DNA of 64,000 bases from Candidatus Riflebacteria bacterium HGW-Riflebacteria-2 (GCA_002839435.1 PGYA01000011.1:121504-185503); one strand, 5' to 3'; counted from the first letter of the stretch, positions 1 to 9,964 are shown. Notes: generated by a model from the letters alone, not told the origin. A program made the numbers and translations.

Positions 1-734
1 AGAAACTTGACCACAAGGCTCTCAAAAAGCTTCAAGCCGAGCGCGAAAGAGCGGCAAAGCAGGCCCAGGAGGCCGAAGAGAACAAGCGCAAGATGATAAT
101 CGGCGGCGCTGTTCTTTTTGGCATAGTTGTTCTGATGATTTTTGCCCGGATCATGCACAGCCGTTCAGCCAGCCTGGCCCGCCAGGAAGAACGCGCCAAA
201 ATGCTGTTCTCACGAATTTCCGATTTCAGCGGCAAGGTCGAGCACCGTAACATTGGCACCTGGGATAGACTCAACGACAAGTTCGAGTTCGACAAGGAAT
301 TTACTTATAAAACCGGCGAAGAATCGACGGTTACCGTTCAGATGCAGCTCGACAATCAGGTCAAACTTTTTCCAATGTCAGAAATGACCGTTTATCCGCC
401 CACTCTCAATGATACTGAAAACAAGATCGAAAAAGAGCCGGTTCTTCTCACCCGTGGCGAACTGACCGCCGCCATTTCACTCGATGGTCGCGGTGTTCTC
501 GAAATAGAGGTTGCCGACGTCGTTGTGGTTGGTGCCTCGGGCCTTTTCAAGGTCATATATGACGTAGAAAAGGGCAAAGGTGAAGTGGTCGTCAAGAACG
601 GCCTCGTCGAGGTTGGCAAAAAACGCGGCGGCGGCCGCCCGGTAAAAGTTTCCGGTTTTTACAAAGTCACTTTTGGCGAAGGCGAAATCAGCACCCCGAC
701 CCAGGCGAGCGTTATTCAATACGACTGGCGCTGA
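1..734 (+). CDS. membrane-anchored hypothetical protein, 5' end missing
   Basis: The reading frame is open from base 3, so the gene enters from outside the window. The visible part begins with about 30 strongly charged, Ala/Glu/Lys/Arg-rich residues that look like a cytoplasmic coiled coil. One hydrophobic span follows (MIIGGAVLFGIVVLMIF, about window residues 31-47), then about 190 residues of a beta-rich soluble domain predicted to be extracytoplasmic. The C-terminal part alternates Val/Gly with charged residues (for example GKGEVVVKNGLVEVGKK). I do not recognise a family. uvrA begins 9 bases after the stop, so the two may be co-transcribed. An internal ATG exists at 93, but the open upstream codons with coil-like composition make a longer protein more likely. 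Confidence 0.7.
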   Translation, partial: KLDHKALKKLQAERERAAKQAQEAEENKRKMIIGGAVLFGIVVLMIFARIMHSRSASLARQEERAKMLFSRISDFSGKVEHRNIGTWDRLNDKFEFDKEFTYKTGEESTVTVQMQLDNQVKLFPMSEMTVYPPTLNDTENKIEKEPVLLTRGELTAAISLDGRGVLEIEVADVVVVGASGLFKVIYDVEKGKGEVVVKNGLVEVGKKRGGGRPVKVSGFYKVTFGEGEISTPTQASVIQYDWR

Positions 735-743
735 CACTCAAAC

Positions 744-3623
744 ATGATAAAGATTGTTAAAGCACGGGTGCATAACCTGAAAGATCTCAGCCTCTGCATC
801 CCTGACGGCAAGCTTACCGTCATCACCGGCGTGTCCGGTTCCGGCAAGTCTTCGCTGGCGTTCGATACCATTCACGCCGAAGGTCAGCGCCGCTACATGG
901 AATCACTTTCATCTTATGCCCGCCAGTTCCTGCAGCAGATGGAAAAGCCCGACGTCGAAAGCATCGAAGGCCTGTCGCCGACCATCGCGATTCAGCAGAA
1001 ATCGACATCACGTAATCCACGTTCGACGGTGGGTACCATCACCGAGCTTTACGATTATTTCAGACTGCTGTTTGCCGCTGTCGGCCAGCCGCACTGCCCA
1101 GAATGCGGGGAAAAGGTCGAAAGTGCCAGCGTTGGTCAGATAGTCGCTGCCCTGCTGCAGCACCCAGATGACACGAGAATCACCCTGATGGCACCGGTTG
1201 TTCGCAGCCGCAAAGGCGAATACAGCAAGGTTTTTGAGGAACTGCGCCGCGAGGGGTTGTCGCGCGTTCGTGTCGATGGCGACATGTGGTCGCTCGACGA
1301 CGAAATTCCCGAACTCGACCGCAATAAAAAGCACGATATCGAAGTTGCGGTCGATCGTATCAAACTTGGTAGCGCTGATCGCGAGCAGACTTCGGCGCGC
1401 CTCAATGAAGCGGTTGAACTCTGTTTTAAACTGGCCGAAGGGCAGCTGCTGGTCGTTATTGATACCGGCAAACCGGTCGAAAAGCTGTTCAGCGAAAATC
1501 TGCGTTGCTCACGCTGCGACATTTCGCTGCCCGAAATCAAGCCTCGCCTGTTCTCGTTTAACGCACCCTACGGGTCATGTCCGGCATGTTCCGGATTAGG
1601 TTTTCAGCTGATCGTAGATCCTGATCTGGTAGTTCCCGATCCCGACCTGTCGATTTCAGAAGGCGCGATTGCCTCTGAAAACTTCACTGATTCAACTTTT
1701 TCGCGACAGTGGATGGAAGGTCTCGCCCAGCATTACAAGTTTTCGCTCAATGCGCCTTTTAAAGGCCTGTCGTCTGAGGTAAAGAACATCATTCTGCATG
1801 GCTCGGGCAACAAGGTGCTCAAGGTGAATTACAAAGGTCGCACCATGGCCGGGTCACTTACCAAGCCTTTTGAGGGCGTTATTCCGACACTTTCGCGGCG
1901 TTACCGCGAAACCAGGTCCGAAGGAGCGCGCAATTTTTATGAGCGTTTCATGCGCACTTTGCCGTGCCCTGAATGTCAGGGGCGTCGCCTCAATCCGATC
2001 GCGCTTTCGGTTAAGATCGAAGGTGAAAACATTCATGAGTTGTCACAACATGCGGTTGGTGAACTGGTTGATTTTTTCGCCGGACTCAAACTTAGCGAGC
2101 GCGAGCGGTTCATCTGCAAGAAGATTCTCGAACAGATCAATAATCGTCTGAGGTTTTTAAAAGACGTCGGGCTTGATTATCTCGATCTGTCGCGGGCGGC
2201 GCATACCCTTTCAGGCGGCGAGGCACAGCGAATCAGACTGGCAACCCAGATCGGCTCGGCCCTTGTCGGTATTACCTACGTGCTCGACGAACCGAGTATC
2301 GGTTTGCATCCTCGTGATAACCGCAGATTGATCGATACCCTCAAAAAATTGCGGGACCTCGGCAATACTGTGCTGGTCGTCGAACATGACCGCGAAATCA
2401 TGCAGGAAGCCGACCATCTGATCGATCTCGGGCCTGGCGCTGGTATCGAAGGTGGCACTCTGGTTTCGGCCGGATCGCCGGAACTAGTAACTGCCGACAA
2501 AATGAGCATGACTGGCAAGTTTTTGAGTGGCAGCGAATTTATTCCGACTCCACTGGTACGTCGCGAAGGTAACGGTCGCTGGCTGACTTTAAAAGGCGCT
2601 ACTCATAATAACCTCAAGAATATTGATGTTGCTGTTCCGCTTGGTAAGCTGGTCGTTGTGACTGGAGTCTCAGGATCCGGCAAATCAAGCCTTGTCAGTG
2701 ATACGCTTTTTCCGATTCTCAACAACCAGATCAACCGTTCGCGTCTTGAAGTTGGCGCTTACCGAAAGATCGAGGGTATAGAACATATCGATAAGGTAGT
2801 CAATATCGACCAGGACCCGATTGGTCGCTCACCCCGCTCTAACCCGGCAACCTACACCGGTATCTTCACTCCAATTCGCGATCTGTTTTCGCAGACAGTC
2901 GAAGCGAAGACCCGCGGTTATGCGCCAGGTCGTTTCAGTTTCAACGTCAAGGGCGGTCGTTGCGAGGTTTGTGAGGGTTCTGGTCAGATTCAGATTGAGA
3001 TGCACTTTCTGCCAGACGTCTTTGTGACCTGCGATCAGTGTAAAGGCCGTCGTTTCAACGATGAAACCCTGAAGGTCAGGTTTAAAGGCCTCAATATTGC
3101 GCAGGTGCTCGATTTGAGTGTTAACGATGCTCTGCCGTTCTTTGAAGCTTTTACTGCAATCAGAAGACGTCTGCAGACACTTGTCGATGTTGGTCTCGGC
3201 TATATAACGCTGGGGCAGGCAAGTACGACGCTTTCTGGCGGCGAGGCACAGCGCGTTAAGCTGGCGACCGAACTGTCGAAAGTCGCTACCGGCTCGACTT
3301 TTTATCTGCTGGATGAACCGACCACCGGTCTGCATTTTCAGGATGTCCGCTGCCTGCTCGATGTGCTGGCACGACTTGTCGATAAGGGCAATACGGTGTT
3401 GGTCGTCGAGCACAACCTCGATGTTATCAAGACTGCCGATTATATCATCGATCTTGGCCCCGAAGGCGGCGACCGCGGTGGTTCGCTGGTGGCTTCCGGC
3501 ACACCCGAAGAAGTCGCAGCAGTAAAAGAGTCACTGACTGGGCGTTTTATTGCCGAAGACATGCAGCGTACCACTGTTCTGAGTAAAAACAGTCGATCCG
3601 GCCGGAGAAAATCACATGGCTAA
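744..3623 (+). CDS. uvrA: excinuclease ABC subunit A
   Basis: UvrA is the damage-sensing ATPase of nucleotide excision repair; it loads UvrB at lesions. The 959-residue length fits the family (about 940). Both ABC modules are intact: Walker [10 protein letters not shown] near residues 29-37 and again near 641, and signature LSGGEAQR near 488 and 829. Each is followed by a Walker B ending in DEP. Zinc-binding Cys pairs are visible at about 254-280 (CSRC, then CPAC) and about 738-764 (CEVC, then CDQC). The ATG at 744 precedes the conserved [14 protein letters not shown] start. The last 8 bases overlap radA, so the two repair genes are translationally linked. Nothing looks degenerate. Confidence 0.98.
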   Translation: MIKIVKARVHNLKDLSLCIPDGKLTVITGVSGSGKSSLAFDTIHAEGQRRYMESLSSYARQFLQQMEKPDVESIEGLSPTIAIQQKSTSRNPRSTVGTITELYDYFRLLFAAVGQPHCPECGEKVESASVGQIVAALLQHPDDTRITLMAPVVRSRKGEYSKVFEELRREGLSRVRVDGDMWSLDDEIPELDRNKKHDIEVAVDRIKLGSADREQTSARLNEAVELCFKLAEGQLLVVIDTGKPVEKLFSENLRCSRCDISLPEIKPRLFSFNAPYGSCPACSGLGFQLIVDPDLVVPDPDLSISEGAIASENFTDSTFSRQWMEGLAQHYKFSLNAPFKGLSSEVKNIILHGSGNKVLKVNYKGRTMAGSLTKPFEGVIPTLSRRYRETRSEGARNFYERFMRTLPCPECQGRRLNPIALSVKIEGENIHELSQHAVGELVDFFAGLKLSERERFICKKILEQINNRLRFLKDVGLDYLDLSRAAHTLSGGEAQRIRLATQIGSALVGITYVLDEPSIGLHPRDNRRLIDTLKKLRDLGNTVLVVEHDREIMQEADHLIDLGPGAGIEGGTLVSAGSPELVTADKMSMTGKFLSGSEFIPTPLVRREGNGRWLTLKGATHNNLKNIDVAVPLGKLVVVTGVSGSGKSSLVSDTLFPILNNQINRSRLEVGAYRKIEGIEHIDKVVNIDQDPIGRSPRSNPATYTGIFTPIRDLFSQTVEAKTRGYAPGRFSFNVKGGRCEVCEGSGQIQIEMHFLPDVFVTCDQCKGRRFNDETLKVRFKGLNIAQVLDLSVNDALPFFEAFTAIRRRLQTLVDVGLGYITLGQASTTLSGGEAQRVKLATELSKVATGSTFYLLDEPTTGLHFQDVRCLLDVLARLVDKGNTVLVVEHNLDVIKTADYIIDLGPEGGDRGGSLVASGTPEEVAAVKESLTGRFIAEDMQRTTVLSKNSRSGRRKSHG

Positions 3624-4974
3624 GGCTCGCAGCCGATTTGCCTGCCGGTCATGCGGGCAGGTTTTCCCAAAATGGCAGGGACAATGTACGTCATGCCAGG
3701 AATGGAACACCATCGAGCAGGAAGCTGAAACCTCAGATGCCCGGCGTGTGCCGATGCAGAACCCAGGCGGCAGCCTCGCGATAATTCAGACTCTCGAAGA
3801 TGTCGCCATGGAAAACTCGACACGCTGGCCGACTGGCGTAGATATATTTGACGAACTTATTGGCGGCGGGCTGGTGCCGGGTGGTATAACGCTTATAGGT
3901 GGCGAGCCGGGTGTCGGAAAATCGACATTCATGCTGCAGCTGGTGTCGCGTCTTGGCGTTACTATCAAGCCGCTTGCTTATATTTCCGGCGAAGAATCGG
4001 CGACGCAGATCAAGTTGCGGGCAGAGCGCCTTCGCATCGGTAACGGCAGCGACATCATACTGGTTTCTGAGCAGAATCTTGATTCGGCGCTGAACGGGCT
4101 GGCTTCATATCTGCCGCGCCTTCTTGTTGTCGATTCGATTCAGACTGTCTACACGCCGCAGGTCGAAGCGACTCCGGGTTCAGTTTCGCAGATCCGCGAA
4201 TGTGCCGCTATTTTGACAAAGTTTGGTAAAGACCGCGGTCTGCCGATTTTTATCATCGGCCATGTCACCAAAGATGGAGCTATTGCCGGGCCAAAGATTC
4301 TCGAGCACATGGTTGATACGGTGCTTTATTTCGAAGGTGACGTAAACTCCAATTTCAGAATTTTACGCGTTTTCAAGAATCGTTATGGCGCTACCGGCGA
4401 GGTTGCAGTGTTTCAGATGACCGACAAGGGTCTCAGCCCGGTGCTAAATCCTTCTGATCTTTTTATCAGCCGCCAGCGCAGCGATGCGCCCGGTGTCGTT
4501 GTTGTGCCGATTTTGCAGGGCAGCCGCTGCATTTTAACCGAGCTGCAGGCATTGGTAACGCAGTCTTTTCTGACCATGCCGCGGCGGGTAACGTCTGGCA
4601 TCGATTCGAATCGCCTTAATCTGGTGGTTGCCGTGCTCGAAAAGCATGCCGGCCTGAAGTTTTATAATCGCGATGTTTTTGTAAATGTCGCCGGTGGACT
4701 CAAATTGAATGAGCCGGGTGGCGATCTCGGCCTGGCTATGGCTCTCGCCGGGAGTCTGAACGATCAGCCCCTGCCCAAAGATACACTTCTGGTCGGAGAG
4801 CTCACACTGGCCGGAGAAGTCAGGCCGGTGGCCCAGGTGGCGCGGCGAATCAACGAGGGGCGACGTTTCGGTTTCAGCCGCTTCATCGTTGCAGCCGGCT
4901 GTGAGCTGACAGATAACAAAGGTATTCTGTATGTTGCAACAGTGCGCGAGGCGCTGAAAGCTGTTTTTGGCTGA
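3616..4974 (+). CDS. radA: DNA repair protein RadA/Sms
   Basis: RadA is a RecA-like hexameric helicase that helps branch migration during homologous recombination. The 452 residues show the family order: an N-terminal zinc finger (C10, C13, C24, C27), Walker A GGEPGVGKST at about 95-104, the RadA-specific KNRYG motif near 254-258, and a C-terminal Lon-protease-like domain with GGLKLNEPGGDLGLAMALA-type sequence. The ATG lies inside the end of uvrA (8-base overlap), which supports an uvrA-radA operon. The next gene has its own promoter after the stop. Confidence 0.97.
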   Translation: MAKARSRFACRSCGQVFPKWQGQCTSCQEWNTIEQEAETSDARRVPMQNPGGSLAIIQTLEDVAMENSTRWPTGVDIFDELIGGGLVPGGITLIGGEPGVGKSTFMLQLVSRLGVTIKPLAYISGEESATQIKLRAERLRIGNGSDIILVSEQNLDSALNGLASYLPRLLVVDSIQTVYTPQVEATPGSVSQIRECAAILTKFGKDRGLPIFIIGHVTKDGAIAGPKILEHMVDTVLYFEGDVNSNFRILRVFKNRYGATGEVAVFQMTDKGLSPVLNPSDLFISRQRSDAPGVVVVPILQGSRCILTELQALVTQSFLTMPRRVTSGIDSNRLNLVVAVLEKHAGLKFYNRDVFVNVAGGLKLNEPGGDLGLAMALAGSLNDQPLPKDTLLVGELTLAGEVRPVAQVARRINEGRRFGFSRFIVAAGCELTDNKGILYVATVREALKAVFG

Positions 4975-4977
4975 CAG

Positions 4978-5006
4978 TTGGTATTCCGGCTGATTTGTGA
5001 TAATAT
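4978..5006 (+). promoter_or_regulatory. sigma-70-type promoter of the zinc-uptake operon
   Basis: TTGGTA at 4978-4983 and TAATAT at 5001-5006 are separated by 17 bases. The expected transcription start is near 5013, giving a leader of about 22 bases that contains GGAGG (5022-5026) before the TTG start at 5035. It begins directly after the radA stop, so the operon is not simply read through from radA. Confidence 0.6.
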
Positions 5007-5013
5007 TTTGTGA
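4994..5013 (+). repeat. direct repeat TTTGTGA, candidate operator
   Basis: TTTGTGA occurs at 4994-5000 and again at 5007-5013, a 13-base period, bracketing the -10 box of the promoter. A ribbon-helix-helix protein encoded by the first gene of the operon is the obvious candidate ligand. Binding is inferred, not shown. Confidence 0.4.
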
Positions 5014-5034
5014 CACTTTTCGGAGGTATTTCTG

Positions 5035-5298
5035 TTGAAAAAAGCTGATACCATTACTTTTAAAGTAGATCCAAACCTGCTCGAAATTCTGCAAAGCATG
5101 CCGAATCGCTCAGAATTCATTCGCGGCGCTATTCTGAACGCGCTTGAACATGCCTGCCCGTTGTGTAGTGGCGCTGGCGTGCTTTCGCCGGCCATGAAAA
5201 AGTGCTGGGATAAATTCGCTGAGAAGCATGAGATAAAGAAGTGTTCAGAGAACGATGAAATTTCCCTTATCTGCAACGTAGAGGCAGACTCTGACTGA
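5035..5298 (+). CDS. small Cys-rich ribbon-helix-helix regulator, probable metal sensor
   Basis: The protein has 87 residues. Residues 4-37 fit a CopG/NikR-like ribbon-helix-helix fold: a polar beta strand (DTITFKVDP), then two helices with the NRSEFIRGAI pattern. The tail is Cys/His-rich: H39, C41, C44 (a CPLC knuckle), C57, H65, C70 and C80. The start is TTG, chosen because GGAGG sits 8 bases upstream and no ATG fits. It is the first gene of an operon with a metal ABC transporter (4-base gap to the binding protein). The reading offered is an autoregulating repressor that senses the transported metal, probably zinc. The DNA-binding fold is fairly clear; the sensing role is inferred from the Cys cluster and neighbours. 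Confidence 0.75.
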   Translation: MKKADTITFKVDPNLLEILQSMPNRSEFIRGAILNALEHACPLCSGAGVLSPAMKKCWDKFAEKHEIKKCSENDEISLICNVEADSD

Positions 5299-5302
5299 TT
5301 TT

Positions 5303-6202
5303 ATGAAAACACCTTTTCAGTTGAAGCCTTCGCTATGGTTGATGGCGCTGGTTTTTACCGCGCTTTTGTTTTCTGCCAATGTCGAAGCTCAGCCGATAAA
5401 GGTCTTTACCAGCATTCTGCCACAAAAATATCTGGTTGAACAGATTGCCGGTGACCTTGTCGATGTCGAAGTTCTCGTCGAACCCGGTATGTCACCTCAT
5501 ACTTTTGAACCTCTGCCGCAGCAGATGAGCCGACTGAGTCGTGCCTCCGTGTTTTTTATGATTGGCGTTCCATTTGAACAGGCGCTGGTTAAACGTCTGT
5601 CGACAATTTGTCCTGATCTTGAACTCGTTGATACCGGCAAAAATGTGCCGAGAAGAATGATGAACGAGCAGGAACAAGATCACCGGCACAGCGCAGAGTG
5701 TGCGCATGGAACTGGTGCGTCTGATCCGCACATCTGGCTCGATCCGGTATATGCTGTCATTCAGGCTGAGGCGATTGCTTCTGCGCTGATCAAAATAATG
5801 CCCGATAATGCGGCGGCAATAAATGATGGATTGCTGAAGCTGACAACCGAATTAAAAACTCTCGATGAACAGCTGGCAAGTGCTCTGGCACCGGTAAAAG
5901 GTCAGACCATGCTGGTTTTTCATCCGGCATTCGGTTACTTTGCCGACCGCTATGGGTTGCAGCAGCAATCAGTCGAAGTTGAAGGCAAAGAGCCTGGTCC
6001 ACGACAGCTGGCTGCGCTGATTCGAAAATGTCGGCAGCTGGGTGTTCGTGTAGTTTTTGTGCAGAAGCAGTTCCCGGTAGCGGCGGCCAGAACGGTTGCC
6101 AGTTCTATCAATGGCGCTGTTGTGCAGATCGACCCGCTGGCCGAAGATTATATCGATAACCTCCGCCGCCTGGGCGAAGCGGTACTGGCTGGTGTAAAGT
6201 GA
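5303..6202 (+). CDS. metal ABC transporter substrate-binding protein (ZnuA-like)
   Basis: This is a periplasmic binding protein of cluster A-I (zinc/manganese). A Sec signal peptide ends near residue 29 (SANVEAQ). Putative metal ligands follow the family pattern: His in SPHTFEP (about 68), His in DPHIWLDP, His in FHPAFGYF and Asp in the C-terminal VQIDPLAEDY. A short His-rich stretch (DHRHSAECAHG) replaces the long His loop of classical ZnuA. The length of 299 is normal. The gene overlaps the ATPase by 4 bases (GTGA). Zinc is favoured over manganese because of the His-rich loop and the Cys-rich regulator. Confidence 0.92.
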   Translation: MKTPFQLKPSLWLMALVFTALLFSANVEAQPIKVFTSILPQKYLVEQIAGDLVDVEVLVEPGMSPHTFEPLPQQMSRLSRASVFFMIGVPFEQALVKRLSTICPDLELVDTGKNVPRRMMNEQEQDHRHSAECAHGTGASDPHIWLDPVYAVIQAEAIASALIKIMPDNAAAINDGLLKLTTELKTLDEQLASALAPVKGQTMLVFHPAFGYFADRYGLQQQSVEVEGKEPGPRQLAALIRKCRQLGVRVVFVQKQFPVAAARTVASSINGAVVQIDPLAEDYIDNLRRLGEAVLAGVK

Positions 6203-6978
6203 AATTAGACAGTCCGTCGCCGGTGGTGCGGTTTTCCGAGGTTAATTTTGCCTACGAAGATGGCATTACTGTTCTTGAAAACATCAATTTTTCGCTGGAA
6301 ACCGGTGAATTCGCCTGTATTGTCGGCCCGAATGGCGGCGGCAAGACTACTCTGCTCAAGCTTATTCTTGGTTTGCTCAAGCCGATTTCCGGATCAATAT
6401 CGGTTCTTGGCAAGTCGCCCGGTAATGCACAGGCAAAAATCGGTTACGTTCCACAGTTCTCAAAATTTGACGCGGCTTTTCCGGTCAAGGTGCTCGATGT
6501 CGTTCTGATGGGCTGTCTACAGCACTCCTTTTTCTGGGGCAGATACTCAGAAGATCAGATCGCCAAGGCGCGCAGTGCTCTGGCTGCAGTCGGTCTGCCG
6601 GGCAAAGAAGAACAGGGTTTTGCCAGTCTTTCCGGTGGCCAGAAACAACGAGCACTGATCGCCCGCGCACTGGTTTCTGATCCACATCTGATACTGCTTG
6701 ACGAACCTACCGCCAGCGTTGATGTTGCCGGTACCGAGCAGTTTTATAATATGTTTGAAGAGCTGAATCAGCGCTTTACCATACTTATGGTTTCGCACGA
6801 TGTGGGTTTTATTTCAGGCCGAGTTAAAAGTGTTCTGTGTGTGCGCAAAACCCTGCAGATACACCCGGTTTCTGAGTTAACCGGTGAGGCCCTGCAGAAC
6901 ATCTACGGTGTCGATGTCAAACTGATCAGACATGACCACCGCTGCAGCGAGAAGGGGCATATATGTCCACATTCGTAA
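6199..6978 (+). CDS. metal ABC transporter ATP-binding protein (ZnuC-like)
   Basis: ATPase of the metal importer. It has 259 residues with Walker A GPNGGGKTT, signature LSGGQKQR, Walker B LILLDEPTASVD and the switch histidine in MVSHD. The start is GTG at 6199, overlapping the stop of the binding-protein gene. The 3' end overlaps the permease gene by 16 bases, so translation of all three is coupled. The C-terminal tail has several Cys/His residues (RHDHRCSEKGHICPH) that could bind metal; this is only a suggestion. Confidence 0.94.
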   Translation: MKLDSPSPVVRFSEVNFAYEDGITVLENINFSLETGEFACIVGPNGGGKTTLLKLILGLLKPISGSISVLGKSPGNAQAKIGYVPQFSKFDAAFPVKVLDVVLMGCLQHSFFWGRYSEDQIAKARSALAAVGLPGKEEQGFASLSGGQKQRALIARALVSDPHLILLDEPTASVDVAGTEQFYNMFEELNQRFTILMVSHDVGFISGRVKSVLCVRKTLQIHPVSELTGEALQNIYGVDVKLIRHDHRCSEKGHICPHS

Positions 6979-7835
6979 AAGACCTGCTCGAACTTGAATT
7001 CCTGCAGAACGCATTTTTTGCCGGCATTCTGTGCAGTATTGCCAGCGGCATTGTCGGAACTTACGTGGTTCTAAAACGCATTACCTACATTGCTGCGGCC
7101 ATATCGCACTGCATTCTTGGCGGCCTCGGAGCTGCCCGCTACTTTTCGGTCGTGTATGATCTGCCCTGGCTGCGCCCGGTATACGGTGCCATTTTTACCG
7201 CCCTCGCTTCGGCGCTGCTCATAGGGTATATCAGCCTGCGCGCCAAGGAGCGTGAAGATACGGTGATCAGCGCTCTGTGGGCGGTCGGCATGGCGATCGG
7301 CGTTTTGTTTATCTTCAAGACGCCAGGTTATAACGAAGACCTTATGAGTTATCTGTTTGGAAACATTTTGATGGTTTCGCGCGAAGATCTCTATCTCATC
7401 GCCGGACTCGATCTTCTTGTCATCGGGCTTACCTATACGTTCTATTATCAGACCGTCGCTGTCTGTTTCGACGAGGAATTTGCCCGCACCCGTGGTGTGG
7501 CAGTTGAATTTTATTATCTGCTGTTGCTTTGTCTGACCGCATTAACCGTAGTACTGACCGTTTCGGTGGTTGGCATTATCATGGTCATTGCCCTGCTGAG
7601 CCTGCCGGTCGCCATTTCCAGCCGCTTTTTCGCCAGTGTCTGGAAAATCATGATCGCATCTACGCTGCTGGGCATGCTTTTTACCTCTAGTGGACTGGCC
7701 TTGAGTTATGCCCCCGATCTGCCTTCGGGCGCGTTGACTATTGTCATTGCCGGCGTCGCATATTTTTTGACACTTATCTGGTCGGCATTTTCCCGACCAA
7801 CCCTGGCAAAATCAAATGCAGGCAATACTGATTGA
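6963..7835 (+). CDS. metal ABC transporter permease (ZnuB-like)
   Basis: Inner-membrane permease of the ABC-3 family, 290 residues with about eight hydrophobic spans. The N-terminal region (SGIVGTYVVLKR, then AAISHCILGGLG) is characteristic of ZnuB/MntB proteins. The gene ends the operon that starts at 5035. An AT-rich inverted repeat lies about 140 bases beyond the stop. Confidence 0.93.
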   Translation: MSTFVKDLLELEFLQNAFFAGILCSIASGIVGTYVVLKRITYIAAAISHCILGGLGAARYFSVVYDLPWLRPVYGAIFTALASALLIGYISLRAKEREDTVISALWAVGMAIGVLFIFKTPGYNEDLMSYLFGNILMVSREDLYLIAGLDLLVIGLTYTFYYQTVAVCFDEEFARTRGVAVEFYYLLLLCLTALTVVLTVSVVGIIMVIALLSLPVAISSRFFASVWKIMIASTLLGMLFTSSGLALSYAPDLPSGALTIVIAGVAYFLTLIWSAFSRPTLAKSNAGNTD

Positions 7836-7975
7836 TCTGCAATAATCGAGTTACAGAGGGGTTGCTTCGCCGTTCTCATTGAGCACGAAGCCAATGGGTT
7901 CCATTCGCTTGAGGCAATTAACATGGCAAAACAGTTGGTCAGGTTATTGTACATTTACTTCCTTATTATATCTGA

Positions 7976-8003
7976 ATAACAAATAGTCAAGACTATTTGT
8001 TAT
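7976..8003. terminator. 13-bp perfect inverted repeat between convergent genes
   Basis: ATAACAAATAGTC and its exact complement are separated by AA (28 bases in all; as RNA, 12 pairs around a CAAG loop). It lies between the converging ends of the metal permease gene and the WG-repeat gene. There is no clear U-tract on either side and the stem is AT-rich, so it may be a weak bidirectional terminator or a protein-binding dyad. Confidence 0.35.
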
Positions 8004-8059
8004 TACGCTAAAAAATAGACAAGTAAGGTGTCCCTCGATCTCCTTAAACACGCCCACCG

Positions 8060-9964
8060 TCAATGAAGTTCTCTTTCGGCGGGTAGTATTTTGGCTTCAC
8101 TGGGCAGGTATTTGCCTTCGGCCGTTATATAGCCTTTCCGGTTGTCCTCGTAAACAATGTAGCTTTTGTCGGACTGAGGAATTATTTTTGTAAATATAAA
8201 TGAAAACACCTGTTCGCCCTGCGCATTAATGAATCCCCAGCGTGAGTTTTTCTTGACTGCGGCCATGCCATTTTTCATCTCTCTGGCCTGGTCGAATTGC
8301 AAAGGAATCAACATTTTTCCCTTTTCATCGAGATAACCATATTTGCCTTCAGATTTTACCCAGCAGCGGTTTTCTGAAATGAACCCGACATCTTCAAACC
8401 TCTGGTTGCCGGATGGAATCTCTTCAAGAAGGTGTAGTGTCCAGTAATAATCGCTTTTTGCCAATGTTACTCCTGTTGAAAACATTCTTATATTGGTGTA
8501 GTCCGGGCGGATACACCAGACGCCATTCTCGTCCTGAACGCCTAAGCGGTCATTGAACCAGACCAGTTGCCAGCCTTTGTGATTGCGCATAGGCCTTTTG
8601 TCTACTCTTGGGTTGTCTACAGGTCTCCCGAAGTTGTTAATAATTGTGATGCCAGTTTCAGATTCTACGGCTGCCTGATACCATGAAAAATCAGAAACCC
8701 AGCTATATTGTGGCGCTATAGCTGGTTTCAGCTCCCGGTCGAGAAAGCCCCATTTCCCATTGGCGGCCTGAAAAGCGGCCAGCTCATTGCAAAACTTGCG
8801 AATATTCTTAAAATCGGTTCTGGTAGCGGATTTATCTCTGGTGTCTAATATGGTTAGAGCATCTTTGCTGGAAATAAGCAGACATTCATCGCCGAGTGGA
8901 GTTATATCGGCCTCGGTCAATGGCAGCAAAACCTGGCCTTCAAAGTCGACTATACACTTTTTGCGATCCTTTTTTGCAATAATTACCCTGTCAGGGTAGA
9001 TGTCAAAGTGGTCGTATATTACAGGCAGAATCAGGCCATCTGTTCGATGAAAAAGTCCGACTTCTAATTCGCTGTATACCTTCAGAAAATCATAATCAGG
9101 TGTTTTAAAAATGTAGTAGTACTCTGGTTTGAGCAGATACTGACCCTTTGTGTCGATGATGCCGTGTTTGCCGTTAACTGTGATGATGGCTGTGCCGGAA
9201 GAAAATTCTTCGGCCGCAGCAAACTGTTCTGGGATGATAAAAGTGCCCGTAACGTCGATGTAGCCCCAGAGGTCTTCGAGGCGTACAGCGGCGAGTCCTT
9301 CTGAGAAGTTGCCGACACTATAAAAATCTAATGGAATAGTCAGGCTTCCGGCCCTGTCGAGAAAGCCCCACCGGCCGTCAGAAAAAACCGCCGCGCGTTC
9401 GAAATTCATCGGAAGCATGCGCTCGTAGGTAGCATCATTAAGCTCTCCTCGACGGTCAAGCAGGTGCCAGCGGTTATTTTTATATAATGGAAAAATCCCT
9501 GGCTCAAAGCCGTTGGTCCAGTCTTCAAGCGGGTCAACTTCGTAGACGTTAAAAGTGTCGTCATCTTCTCCGAAAAATTGTAAGCCGAAGCCTTCGCTTT
9601 CCTTGTTGTTCATCGGTGACCAGACTTTTTCGTAGTCAGGCTCAATGACCATCATGGCCGAAGTATCGATAATTCCCCATCTGCCATATAGCTTGATCGG
9701 GGCATAGCCATGCATAAATCGGCAGACCTTCTGAAATAGCGGACTTACTTCGTATTTGCCGGAAAACGTTGTGCGTCCCCAGGCTCCGGTAGCAATTCCG
9801 GTGTCAAAACCGAAGCTTGTTCCGACCTGGACCGGCTTGAATTGCCAGCTGTCGATTCCTTCGAATCTCATGTGTGTGTGCCAAAAGTGATGTGCGTCTG
9901 CTGGCCGAAACATGTTATCGCGGCCATCAACAGAAATACCTGTAAAACAAAACGCAGCGGCCAT
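8060..9964 (-). CDS. WG-repeat protein; N-terminus disrupted by a frameshift
   Basis: A long array of WG (beta-barrel-like KWG) repeats of about 25-45 residues fills the protein. Examples are WGIIDTSAMMVIEP, WGFLDRAGSLTIP, WGYIDVTGTFIIPEQF, HGIIDTKGQYLLKP, WGFLDRELKPAIAP, YGYLDEKGKMLIPL and WGFINAQGEQVFSF. Such proteins are usually secreted or surface-associated; their binding partners are mostly unknown. The open frame upstream of the first repeats reads poorly (MAAAFCFTGISVDG). A proper signal peptide lies in another frame and stops at 9868, one dinucleotide slip away (see the next entries). As written, translation could start at the internal ATG at 9871 and give a protein without a signal. 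The gene is either phase-variable, recently frameshifted, or affected by a sequence error. Confidence 0.85.
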   Translation of the reverse strand: MAAAFCFTGISVDGRDNMFRPADAHHFWHTHMRFEGIDSWQFKPVQVGTSFGFDTGIATGAWGRTTFSGKYEVSPLFQKVCRFMHGYAPIKLYGRWGIIDTSAMMVIEPDYEKVWSPMNNKESEGFGLQFFGEDDDTFNVYEVDPLEDWTNGFEPGIFPLYKNNRWHLLDRRGELNDATYERMLPMNFERAAVFSDGRWGFLDRAGSLTIPLDFYSVGNFSEGLAAVRLEDLWGYIDVTGTFIIPEQFAAAEEFSSGTAIITVNGKHGIIDTKGQYLLKPEYYYIFKTPDYDFLKVYSELEVGLFHRTDGLILPVIYDHFDIYPDRVIIAKKDRKKCIVDFEGQVLLPLTEADITPLGDECLLISSKDALTILDTRDKSATRTDFKNIRKFCNELAAFQAANGKWGFLDRELKPAIAPQYSWVSDFSWYQAAVESETGITIINNFGRPVDNPRVDKRPMRNHKGWQLVWFNDRLGVQDENGVWCIRPDYTNIRMFSTGVTLAKSDYYWTLHLLEEIPSGNQRFEDVGFISENRCWVKSEGKYGYLDEKGKMLIPLQFDQAREMKNGMAAVKKNSRWGFINAQGEQVFSFIFTKIIPQSDKSYIVYEDNRKGYITAEGKYLPSEAKILPAERELH

